Positions 1-7,084 of a stretch of 39,315 nucleotides of DNA are shown here, one piece after another. This DNA comes from Clostridia bacterium (GTDB taxonomy: Bacteria > Bacillota > Clostridia > Christensenellales > Borkfalkiaceae): contig JAQYLE010000075.1 in the NCBI GenBank assembly GCA_028720205.1, positions 1-39,315 on the forward strand. Direction: 5' to 3'. The notes under the pieces were generated by a model. The model saw nothing but the letters and a program-made list of their open reading frames with translations, was not told the origin of the DNA and searched no databases. Each line of letters begins with the position of its first letter. Position 1 is the first letter of the stretch. The position numbers and the translations under genes were made by a program.

Positions 1-1
1 C

Positions 2-811
2 CGACTGCTTTGCGGCGATTGCACCCAAAAGGAAGATGTGGCAAAAGTCTTGGAAGACAAGTATGCCGATGTTATGGTCACCGACCCGCCTTACAACGTG
101 GACTATGGTGGAACGATAAACGGGAAAGACAGAAACATCGCAAACGACAATCTCTCTGAAGACGAGTTCTACCAGTTTCTTTTGAGTTTTTACAAGGCGG
201 CGGAAGCGAACCTAAAAAAGGGCGCACCCGTATATGTGTTCCATAGCACGAAAGAATCTGTAAATTTCATCAAGGCGATGGTGAACGCGGGGTTCAAATA
301 CGCGCAAACCCTTGTGTGGTACAAGAACCACTTTACGCTTGGTAGACAGGACTATCAGTGGATACACGAGCCTATCCTATATGGATGGAAAGAGGGTGCT
401 GGACATTATTTCATCAACGATAGAACGCTTTCAACGGTCTATGAAGACGTAAGGTTGAACGCAAGAAAGATGAGCAAAGCCGACCTTGTGGACTTTATCG
501 ACAAACTGTTCGAGCAGCCGACTTCGGTTATACTCGACAATAAGCCGTCCAAGTCCGCCGATCATCCGACAATGAAGCCAATAACCCTTTGTGCCAAGCT
601 CATCTACAACAGCAGCCACGAAGGGGATACGGTGCTTGAACCATTCGGCGGTAGCGGTTCGACCTTGGTGGCGGCGGAACAACTAAACCGCAAATGCTGT
701 GCCATAGAACTCGAACCGAAGTATTGCGATGTCATAGTCAGACGCTACAAGGAACTCTGCCCTGCGGTGCAGGTCAAACATATTCGTGACGGTGTCGAAA
801 TCTACGATTAA
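2..811 (+). CDS. Site-specific DNA methyltransferase, 5'-truncated by window edge
   Basis: Transfers a methyl group from S-adenosylmethionine to adenine N6 or cytosine N4 in phage or host DNA. The frame is open from base 2, and the residues read there (LLCGDCTQKEDVAKVL) are typical of the segment just before the catalytic motif. The gene therefore starts left of the window, and the GTG at 38 is not its start. The catalytic DPPYNVDYGG motif (DPPY, motif IV) comes first, and the SAM-binding segment EPFGGSGSTLVAAE (motif I) lies near the C-terminus. This motif order is that of the beta class. In relatives an N-terminal ParB-like domain is often present; here it would be upstream and cannot be seen. 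Likely role: protection of phage DNA from restriction or modification of packaging sites. Target sequence unknown. Confidence 0.93.
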   Translation, partial: RLLCGDCTQKEDVAKVLEDKYADVMVTDPPYNVDYGGTINGKDRNIANDNLSEDEFYQFLLSFYKAAEANLKKGAPVYVFHSTKESVNFIKAMVNAGFKYAQTLVWYKNHFTLGRQDYQWIHEPILYGWKEGAGHYFINDRTLSTVYEDVRLNARKMSKADLVDFIDKLFEQPTSVILDNKPSKSADHPTMKPITLCAKLIYNSSHEGDTVLEPFGGSGSTLVAAEQLNRKCCAIELEPKYCDVIVRRYKELCPAVQVKHIRDGVEIYD

Positions 812-935
812 AAGGCTTGATTTTCTTTGTTAATTCTTTGTGTTTTGGCGCGTTTTCGCTGGGCTCTTTCAAGTGTTTACGGTATATTGTAGGTACAAAA
901 ATAAAGCAAGGGCAACAGCCGAAAGGAGCATAAAA

Positions 936-1142
936 ATGGAAACGAAAAAGGAAATCCGCAACTACTGCAAAAACAAGCTCAACGCACTGGTGAGAGACCA
1001 TAACCACTACAACAAAGTGAAATACAAGGATGCGGTCGAAGACTACAGAACGGCAATCGAAGACCTTGTCGACTACGCGAAAAGAAACGGCATCAAAATC
1101 GGATACACGATGGACGAAAACGGATACATCACGGTGGCATAA
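936..1142 (+). CDS. Small phage protein of unknown function (68 aa)
   Basis: Starts at the ATG at 936 behind an aaaggag site; the in-frame extension back to about 840 lacks an SD and looks non-coding. The product is short, charged and probably helical (METKKEIRNYCKNK to GYITVA). No domain recognised. It lies between the methyltransferase and the portal gene, with a 14-base gap to the next small gene, so it is probably part of the same transcript. Confidence 0.7.
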   Translation: METKKEIRNYCKNKLNALVRDHNHYNKVKYKDAVEDYRTAIEDLVDYAKRNGIKIGYTMDENGYITVA

Positions 1143-1156
1143 GGAGGTAGAGAACC

Positions 1157-1336
1157 ATGAACAAACAACTCATCGAAATCGCAAAAAGGAACTCATACAG
1201 CATCGAAGAAAGGGGTGACCTCGAAACCCGGAACAGCGACAGCGAAGACTTCATCGAAATGAGTGTGTGGAGCATAAAGGCGATGCTTGAAGAAGCATAC
1301 GAACTCGGCAAAAAAGCCGCCAAAGCGAATAAATAA
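1157..1336 (+). CDS. Small phage protein of unknown function (59 aa)
   Basis: ATG at 1157 follows an aaggaggt site by a normal distance, and the frame ends in TAA at 1334-1336. The product starts MNKQLIEIAKRNSYSIEE and has a lysine/alanine-rich end; it is acidic in the middle and probably helical. Not recognised. It sits directly after the 68-residue gene and before the portal gene. A good SD and tight spacing support expression. Confidence 0.65.
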   Translation: MNKQLIEIAKRNSYSIEERGDLETRNSDSEDFIEMSVWSIKAMLEEAYELGKKAAKANK

Positions 1337-1356
1337 ACGATACACAAAACACAAGG

Positions 1357-1379
1357 ACACCGCCCAAACAAGGCGGTGT
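1357..1379. other. Hairpin upstream of portal gene
   Basis: Perfect 8-base arms ACACCGCC and GGCGGTGT around a 7-base loop, ending 12 bases before the portal SD. There is no T run, so it is not a classical terminator. It could be a processing or mRNA-stability element. Confidence 0.55.
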
Positions 1380-1399
1380 TCGGCATTTATGGAGGTAAA

Positions 1400-2728
1400 A
1401 TGGGAATATTCGGACGGAGCAGAGATGCTCCCAGAAAAGAGAAACGAACAGCACCGACAAAGGAAATGCAAGAGTTCATCAGGGGTGTAGATGTTGATTT
1501 TATCGGCAACAGCAACAGCGGTATCAATGTGGACGAAATGCGGGCGATGCAAACTTCCGCCGTTTATGCTTGCGTGAAGATCTTGGCGGAGACAATAGCG
1601 AGTTTACCGCTACACCTATTTAAGAAAGGAAAAGGCGGTAAGAATGAAATGGCGGAGCAACATCCGCTTTTTTCTTGCCTTTATGAGTTCCCGAACGAAG
1701 AGATGACGAGTTTCGAGTTCAGGGAAACGATGATGACATCGCTCCTTTTGTGGGGTAACGCATACGCAAGAATCATCCGAAAACAAGGTCATACGACCGA
1801 ACTGTGGTACTTAAAGCCGAACCAAATGGTGGTGGAACGCGACAGCATCACAGGCAAGATTAAGTACACCTATTCGGACGATATAACCAACAAAACCTAT
1901 GTCTACCGACCAGACCAAATCTTCCATATCAAAGCGATGTCCATAGACGGAGTGAAAGGCTTGAGCCCCATAGCGCAGGCAAGAGAAGCGGTCGGACTCG
2001 CCTTGGCAACGGAAGAGTATGGAGCGAAGTTCTTTGGCAATGGAGCAAGACCGGGCGGTGTGTTGGAACACCCTGGCACGCTCAAAGATCCCGAAAAACT
2101 CCGACAGTCTTGGAATCAAGTGTATCAGGGGACACGAAACAGCCATAAGGTAGCGGTGCTTGAAGAAGGAATGAAGTATCATACCATAGGCATCGCACCC
2201 GAAGACGCGCAGTTCTTGGAAACGAGAAAGTACCAAGTGAACGAGATATGCCGTATCTTCCGTGTTCCGCCGCACCTTGTCGGTGACCTTGAAAGGGCAA
2301 CCTTTTCCAACATAGAACATCAATCCATAGAGTTTGTTCAGCACACCATACGGCCGTGGCTTGTAAGGTGGGAGCAAGAGATAAGCCGTTCACTCCTTGA
2401 CGAGAAAGAACGGCTTTTGTATTTCGCCAAGTTCAATGTGGACGGACTATTGCGCGGTGACTACAAATCCCGAATGGAAGGCTATTCCATAGGACGGCAA
2501 AACGGGTGGTTGTCTATCAACGATATAAGGCGGCTTGAAGATATGAGTCTTGTCCCGGCGGAACAGGGCGGTGACGATTATCTCGTCAATGGTTCGATGA
2601 TGTCGGCACAGGTCGGACAGCAGAACAAACAAAACAATCCAGACGAAGGAGGTAGCAATGGAGAAGAAAACGAACAAAAAGGAACTCCGAATGCTCCCGC
2701 TAAAGGAAATAAGAATAAACGAAAGTGA
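1400..2728 (+). CDS. Phage portal protein (HK97 family)
   Basis: Forms the dodecameric ring at one capsid vertex through which DNA is packaged and ejected, and to which the connector and tail attach. The 442-residue length fits the HK97-type portal family. Recognisable segments include QTSAVYACVKILAETIASLP near residues 45-65, the WGNAYARI region and the PPHLVGDLERATFSNIEHQ region, all typical of this family. The ATG at 1400 has a ggaggt site; the frame stays open upstream to a GTG at 1376 that would overlap the hairpin and is unlikely. The C-terminus is hydrophilic (rich in N, E, K) and its coding end overlaps the protease gene by 71 bases. Confidence 0.95.
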   Translation: MGIFGRSRDAPRKEKRTAPTKEMQEFIRGVDVDFIGNSNSGINVDEMRAMQTSAVYACVKILAETIASLPLHLFKKGKGGKNEMAEQHPLFSCLYEFPNEEMTSFEFRETMMTSLLLWGNAYARIIRKQGHTTELWYLKPNQMVVERDSITGKIKYTYSDDITNKTYVYRPDQIFHIKAMSIDGVKGLSPIAQAREAVGLALATEEYGAKFFGNGARPGGVLEHPGTLKDPEKLRQSWNQVYQGTRNSHKVAVLEEGMKYHTIGIAPEDAQFLETRKYQVNEICRIFRVPPHLVGDLERATFSNIEHQSIEFVQHTIRPWLVRWEQEISRSLLDEKERLLYFAKFNVDGLLRGDYKSRMEGYSIGRQNGWLSINDIRRLEDMSLVPAEQGGDDYLVNGSMMSAQVGQQNKQNNPDEGGSNGEENEQKGTPNAPAKGNKNKRK

Positions 2729-3293
2729 CGGCGGAACGTGTATCGAAGGACATGCCGCCGTTTTCGATTCGTGGTCTGAAACCTTGGGTGGCATTTTCCC
2801 TTTCAAAGAGAAAGTGAGAAAGGGCGCGTTTGCGGAGAGCATCGGCAGAGACGATATCCGCGCTTTGTTCAATCACGATCCAAACTATGTACTCGGCAGA
2901 AACAGAGCGGGAACGCTCGAACTCGAAGAAGACGATGTAGGACTCCGTGTCCGCATTACTCCGCCGGATACGAGTTGGGCAAGGGACATCACCACGAGCA
3001 TCCGTCGTGGGGACATTTCGCAGATGTCAATCGGTTTCGTGGTGGAAGACGATGAATGGTCATCCAAAGACGGAATCGACACACGAGAACTCAAAAAGGT
3101 TCGCTTGTTTGACGTCTCGCCCGTAACGTTCCCAGCATACACGGCAACCGATGTCGGTGTTCGTGCGATGCAAGAGTACGATGCGTATAAGACGGAACAG
3201 CGAAAGATGTCGGAAGATGTCGAAAATGCAGTTAAAAAGGCGAAACAGCAGGAAAAACTCAAGATCCTGCAAGCAGAATTCAAAATCATTTAA
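2658..3293 (+). CDS. HK97-family prohead protease (U35)
   Basis: Cleaves the N-terminal scaffold (delta) domain of the major capsid protein during head maturation. The 211-residue product has the family landmarks: EGHAAVFDS near the N-terminus, FKEKVRKGAF, the catalytic-histidine segment ALFNHD and the catalytic-serine segment SQMSIGF, followed by the VSPVTFPAY strand. The ATG at 2658 follows gaaggaggtagca and lies inside the end of the portal gene in another frame, an arrangement that suggests translational coupling. The C-terminal 40 residues are lysine-rich and probably serve as a tail removed or used in scaffold binding. Confidence 0.94.
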   Translation: MEKKTNKKELRMLPLKEIRINESDGGTCIEGHAAVFDSWSETLGGIFPFKEKVRKGAFAESIGRDDIRALFNHDPNYVLGRNRAGTLELEEDDVGLRVRITPPDTSWARDITTSIRRGDISQMSIGFVVEDDEWSSKDGIDTRELKKVRLFDVSPVTFPAYTATDVGVRAMQEYDAYKTEQRKMSEDVENAVKKAKQQEKLKILQAEFKII

Positions 3294-3307
3294 TCGGAGG
3301 AAAACAG

Positions 3308-4594
3308 ATGAATATGAAGAAAATTCTCGAAATGAAGGCAAAGAGAGAGGACGCAAGACTCAAAGCAATGGCGGTGCTTAATAAGGCTGAAGCCGAAGAC
3401 CGTTTCCTCTCCGAAGATGAACAGAAGGATATCGACAAGTACGAAGAGGAAATCCGTGCGTGGGACGAGAGTATCGGTAGAGCGGAGAAACTTCTTGCTA
3501 TCGAACCCGAAGATCGTTCGACCGAGAAACCCGAAGTAAAACCGACTCCAGCCAAGGACAACGAAAAGAGATTCGCGTCTTTCGGTGAACAGCTCATGGC
3601 GGCATACAGAGCGGCAACACCGGGCGGCAAGGTAGACGAAAGACTCACCACGAGAGCGGCAAGCGGTCTTAACGAAAGCACTCCCTCGGACGGCGGTTTC
3701 CTTGTTCAGCAGGACTTTGTGACCGAACTCTTGAAGAGAACCTATGAGACGGGTATTCTCGCAAGCAAGGTTAAGAAGATTCCTATCAGCACCAACGCGA
3801 ATGGAATGAAAATCAACGCCATTGACGAAGACAGCCGTGCGAATGGTTCTCGTTGGGGCGGTGTGCAGACCTACTGGGAAGGCGAAGCGGATGAGATCAC
3901 CGCAAGCAAACCCAAGTTCAGACAGATGGAACTCTCGCTCAAGAAGCTCACGGGTCTTTGCTATGCGACCGATGAACTCTTGCAGGACGCAGCGGCACTC
4001 GAAGCCGTTATTCGTCAGGCATTCGCAGAAGAGTTCGGCTTCAAGATTGACGATGCCATCCTTTCGGGTAGCGGCGAAGGCGAACCGCTTGGTATTTTGA
4101 ACAGCGGCGCAATCGTGACCGTGGCGAAAGAAGCAAGCCAGACGGATATCATTACCGTGGAGAACCTCATCAAGATGTGGAACAGGCTTTGGTCTCGTTC
4201 CAGAGCGAACGCGGTGTGGTATATCAACCAAGAACTTGAACCTTACCTTTACACGCTCAAAATCGGAGATAAACCCGTGTATATCCCGGCAGGCGGTCTT
4301 TCCGAGAAACCCTACGGCACGCTCTTCGGCAGACCTGTTGTGCCTATCGAACAGTGTAGTGCCGCAGGCGAAGTTGGTGACATCATCCTTGCGGATATCG
4401 GTCAGTACCTTCTCATCGACAAAGGCGGTGTGAAGTCGGCAAGTTCCATTCACGTCAGATTCCTTTACGATGAGAACGTGTTCCGTTTCATCTACAGGGT
4501 TGATGGTAAACCTATCTGGACGAAACCGCTCACTCCTTACAAGGGAAGTGCGACTGTTTCGCCGTTCGTCACTCTTGCAAAGAGGGGCGCGTAA
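3308..4594 (+). CDS. Major capsid protein (HK97 fold)
   Basis: Builds the icosahedral head. The 428-residue protein begins with a highly charged helical region of about 100 residues (MKKILEMKAKREDARLKA onward), the delta/scaffold domain normally removed by the U35 protease encoded just upstream. The mature part follows, with segments such as GGFLVQQDFVTELLKR, a DDAILSGSGEGEPLGILN region and the SIHVRFLYDENVFRF region that are characteristic of HK97-type capsids. The ATG at 3308 has an atcggagga site. It is the largest head gene and should be the most abundant virion protein. Confidence 0.96.
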   Translation: MNMKKILEMKAKREDARLKAMAVLNKAEAEDRFLSEDEQKDIDKYEEEIRAWDESIGRAEKLLAIEPEDRSTEKPEVKPTPAKDNEKRFASFGEQLMAAYRAATPGGKVDERLTTRAASGLNESTPSDGGFLVQQDFVTELLKRTYETGILASKVKKIPISTNANGMKINAIDEDSRANGSRWGGVQTYWEGEADEITASKPKFRQMELSLKKLTGLCYATDELLQDAAALEAVIRQAFAEEFGFKIDDAILSGSGEGEPLGILNSGAIVTVAKEASQTDIITVENLIKMWNRLWSRSRANAVWYINQELEPYLYTLKIGDKPVYIPAGGLSEKPYGTLFGRPVVPIEQCSAAGEVGDIILADIGQYLLIDKGGVKSASSIHVRFLYDENVFRFIYRVDGKPIWTKPLTPYKGSATVSPFVTLAKRGA

Positions 4595-4621
4595 ACCAAA
4601 ACACATTAGGGAGGTATGAGT

Positions 4622-4912
4622 ATGATTACTCTTCAAGAAGCCAAAGAGTTTTTGAGAGTTGACGGCGATGATGAGGAAAATCTCATAGCCTCACTGATTG
4701 TGGCTGCACAGGAATTGACGGAAGATGTGCTTCGAAGACCGCTTGCGGAACTTGAACCTCTTCCCGAAACTGTGCGGCAAGCAATGCTTATAGTTGTAGC
4801 CACGCTTTACGAAGAAAGGCAAATCTCAAAGGATAAGACGGGTATCGACATATCCGAAACCCTTGACCTTGTCAGACGAATGCTGTTCGCCTACAGGAAA
4901 GAGAGGTTCTGA
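4622..4912 (+). CDS. Head-tail connector protein (gp6-like)
   Basis: Belongs to the small helical connectors that form the ring under the portal (HK97 gp6 / SPP1 gp15 type). The protein begins MITLQEAKEFLRVDGDDEENL, the typical opening of this family, and has about 96 residues. An in-frame ATG lies at 4616, but it abuts the gggaggt SD, so the ATG at 4622 is the better start. The stop overlaps the next start (ATGA at 4909-4912), typical of translationally coupled phage genes. Confidence 0.9.
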   Translation: MITLQEAKEFLRVDGDDEENLIASLIVAAQELTEDVLRRPLAELEPLPETVRQAMLIVVATLYEERQISKDKTGIDISETLDLVRRMLFAYRKERF

Positions 4913-5262
4913 TGGACATTGGCAAGCTCAACCGAAAGGTGAAAATCCTGACCTTTGTGTGGGAGAGAGACGATTGCGGCGGGCAAGAAGGCAAGTGGGT
5001 GACTACGGGCATCAGATGGGCGAGAATCGAGCCTGTGAGCGGTACGGAGTATTTCACTTCGCAACAAGTTTCAGCGGAAACTGTGGTGAAGATAACGCTC
5101 CGATATACAACCGATGTGACCGTTCTAAACCGAGTCCGATACGGGAACTCGTTATACGAAATAATCGGAGTATCGGACGATAAAATGGGGCATAAAGCCA
5201 CAATACTCAATTGCAAGGAGATCGTGAACGATGGGCTACAGCGCAAAGCAACGCAAGGTTAA
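4912..5262 (+). CDS. Phage head closure protein
   Basis: A 116-residue protein of the SPP1 gp16 / head closure knob family, which seals the connector after packaging and offers the surface for tail docking. It opens with MDIGKLNRKVKILTF and contains RWARIEPVSGTEYF and a late YEIIGVSDD segment, typical of the family. It overlaps the connector gene by one base and the following HK97 gp10-type gene by about 30 bases, the usual order in such modules. Confidence 0.88.
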   Translation: MDIGKLNRKVKILTFVWERDDCGGQEGKWVTTGIRWARIEPVSGTEYFTSQQVSAETVVKITLRYTTDVTVLNRVRYGNSLYEIIGVSDDKMGHKATILNCKEIVNDGLQRKATQG

Positions 5263-5632
5263 AACGAAAGTAGAAGGCGCAGACAAACTCGTGAAAGATA
5301 TCCGAGCAATGGAAGATGCGGCATCATCGGTGCTTATGACGGGAGCAAAGGCAGGCGGTAAGATTGCACTTGACGATGCAAGACGGAATTGCCCGGTGGA
5401 TACGGGAACGCTGAAAGCAAGCCTGAAACTCAACGAAGGCAAAGCAACGGAAACGAAAGCGACCGTGTCGGTGGACTATGACAAGTCGCTCCGATACGGC
5501 ACATTCGTGGAACTCGGTGCAAGGGGAAGACCCGCCAACCCGTTTCTACGAAATGCCGTGGACGAAAACATCGACAAGATAAACGATGAGATCGTGAAAG
5601 CAATCTCGAATGCGGTGGGGAGAAAACTATGA
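5231..5632 (+). CDS. HK97 gp10-family tail completion/head-tail joining protein
   Basis: A 133-residue protein with the hallmark CPVDTGTLKASLK segment and the Y.FVELGARGRPANPFLRNA segment near the C-terminus, both diagnostic of the HK97 gp10 family. Members act in the head-tail interface (neck). Start ATG at 5231 lies inside the preceding gene; the SD (aaggagatcg) is also within that gene. Its stop overlaps the next start by four bases. Confidence 0.9.
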   Translation: MGYSAKQRKVKTKVEGADKLVKDIRAMEDAASSVLMTGAKAGGKIALDDARRNCPVDTGTLKASLKLNEGKATETKATVSVDYDKSLRYGTFVELGARGRPANPFLRNAVDENIDKINDEIVKAISNAVGRKL

Positions 5633-6039
5633 CGGATATCTGCCAAGCAATATATGCGTATTTAAGCAAAAACGAACAGATAAGAGAACGTGTGGGGAAT
5701 AAGATATTCCCCATAATGCTCCCCGAAGACGCACCACTCCCGGCAATCGTTTATTCGCCTGTGCTTGCCAACTACGATTCGGCTCTGCAAGGCGATACGG
5801 GGTTTGTCAGGCAGACAATGCAGTTTGTGTGCCATGACAGGACATTCAAAAAAGCAAGAGAATTGTCAAGATTGGTAAAGCGTGCCTTTCAAGACTTTCA
5901 CGGAAATATGTGCGGCTTAGAAATCCAAGCCGTTTTCATTAAAACGGACTACGAGTACAACGGGAACACCGCGTTGAAGTTCAATACGGAAGAGTACCTG
6001 TCGAGCATCGAGTTCGAGTTTTATTACAACGAAAAATAG
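5629..6039 (+). CDS. Tail completion / tail terminator protein (DUF3168-like)
   Basis: 136 residues, positioned exactly where the tail terminator lies in HK97-type siphoviruses. It begins MTDICQAIYAYLSKNEQIR and has the LPAIVYSP strand and a C-terminal YLSSIEFEFYY strand, like DUF3168 proteins, which cap the tail tube and connect it to the neck. The family assignment rests mainly on these strands and on gene order. ATG overlaps the preceding stop. Confidence 0.75.
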   Translation: MTDICQAIYAYLSKNEQIRERVGNKIFPIMLPEDAPLPAIVYSPVLANYDSALQGDTGFVRQTMQFVCHDRTFKKARELSRLVKRAFQDFHGNMCGLEIQAVFIKTDYEYNGNTALKFNTEEYLSSIEFEFYYNEK

Positions 6040-6049
6040 GAGGACGAAA

Positions 6050-6451
6050 ATGGCGGTAGCAGGTAAAAACGGAAAAGTGATTATCGGTGAGAGCGGAAAT
6101 CAAAAGGTAGCCGCAATCAAGAACTGGTCGCTTGAACTGTCGCTCGAAACTTTGGAAACGACCGCTCTCGGTGATGATTGGAAGAACTACATCACGGGTC
6201 TTAAAGAGTGGACGGCGAGTTCGGAAGGCGATTATTCAGTCCCGACCGACACGCAAGGACAGGCAGCACTGCAAGATGCATATCTCGCAGGCACGACCGT
6301 AACCGTAAAACTGTATGTGGACGGAACAAACTACTATCAGGGAACGGCATACATTAGTAGCTTGTCAATCGAAGACCCGGTGGACGATGTGGTCAGCATC
6401 AGCCTTGAACTCACGGGTACGGGCGAATTGAGTTTTCATAAAGGAGAGTAA
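6050..6451 (+). CDS. Major tail tube protein
   Basis: 133 residues that form the stacked rings of the tail tube. The sequence MAVAGKNGKVIIGESGNQ, the central KEWTASSEGDY segment and the C-terminal VVSISLELTGTGEL strand match the compact beta-sandwich tube proteins of siphoviruses. It has a strong aggaggacgaaa SD, as expected for an abundant structural protein, and lies directly before the chaperone genes. Confidence 0.86.
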   Translation: MAVAGKNGKVIIGESGNQKVAAIKNWSLELSLETLETTALGDDWKNYITGLKEWTASSEGDYSVPTDTQGQAALQDAYLAGTTVTVKLYVDGTNYYQGTAYISSLSIEDPVDDVVSISLELTGTGELSFHKGE

Positions 6452-6453
6452 GA

Positions 6454-6756
6454 ATGAAGAACGGAGTAACCATCAATCTGGATAAACCCAGAACATTGAG
6501 ATATGGCATCAATGCGCTCGTCAAGGTAGAAGACCTTACGGGCAAAAGCATTACGGCCCTTGACCTTTCGCACGTGGGCATCAAAGACTTGCTCATTATC
6601 GTGTATGCGGGGCTTTGCCACGAAGACAAAACCCTTACACTCGAAAAGGTTGGTGACCTTATTGACGAGTATTCAAACATCACCGAGATTGCGGACAAAC
6701 TCGGCGAAGCCTTTACGCTTGCATTCGGCAAGGCAGAAGGTAAACAGGGGGAATAA
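6454..6756 (+). CDS. Tail assembly chaperone, short form (gpG-like)
   Basis: A 100-residue protein between tail tube and tape measure genes, the fixed position of the lambda gpG-type chaperone that coats the tape measure protein during tail assembly. The sequence opens MKNGVTINLDKPRTLRYGIN, and the C-terminus (AEGKQGE) ends at a TAA right after a run of five G. The -1 frame is open from 6744 and continues into a second ORF without any usable start codon before a GTG at 6801, so a fraction of ribosomes is likely to shift. Confidence 0.82.
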   Translation: MKNGVTINLDKPRTLRYGINALVKVEDLTGKSITALDLSHVGIKDLLIIVYAGLCHEDKTLTLEKVGDLIDEYSNITEIADKLGEAFTLAFGKAEGKQGE

Positions 6757-7070
6757 GTGAGACTGCATTTGACCTTTCCGAGTTTTGCGAAAAGGCAGTC
6801 GTGTTCTTTGACATAGATCCCTTACGAATCGGCAATTACACTCCGTATGAAGTAATGCTCCTTGCAAAGCAAAAGCGAGAGCGGGAAACTCGACTGTTCG
6901 AGGACAACATCACGCTTGCGTGGCATACGGAAGCCTTTGCACGGCAAAAGAAGTTGCCGAGCCTTTCAAAGGTATTGAAAGACATAAGGAAGAAACCGAA
7001 AAAAACAAACTCGGCGGGTGATGCCGTTCTTAAAGCAATGGCGGCGGAGCAAGGGGTAATAATCAGATAG
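6744..7070 (+). CDS. Tail assembly chaperone, frameshift extension (T part of gpGT-like)
   Basis: This frame is open from 6744, inside the end of the short chaperone, and ends at 7070. The residues before the first possible start (GTG 6801), ISETAFDLSEFCEKAVV, look like genuine protein and run smoothly into FFDIDPLRIGNYTPYEVMLL. If ribosomes slip back by one base on the G run at 6747-6751, the product is a 205-residue fusion (99 residues of the short form plus 106). In lambda and many relatives the T part binds the tail tube protein. A separate protein from GTG 6801 (89 aa) is the alternative. The C-terminus is basic. Confidence 0.78.
   Translation, partial: TGGISETAFDLSEFCEKAVVFFDIDPLRIGNYTPYEVMLLAKQKRERETRLFEDNITLAWHTEAFARQKKLPSLSKVLKDIRKKPKKTNSAGDAVLKAMAAEQGVIIR
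6747..6751 (+). other. Putative -1 programmed frameshift site (GGGGG)
   Basis: Zero-frame codons are CAG GGG GAA TAA. A P-site tRNA on GGG (6748-6750) can re-pair perfectly with GGG at 6747-6749; the next codon becomes GGA. The zero-frame stop follows within two codons, which often favours slippage. It is not a canonical X XXY YYZ heptamer. Confidence 0.65.
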
Positions 7071-7084
7071 GGGGGTGAGGACAG

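Noticed and set aside
3290..4636. A 448-codon open frame on the - strand opposite the major capsid gene
   Set aside because: It is the antisense of a strongly supported capsid gene and has no recognisable domain.
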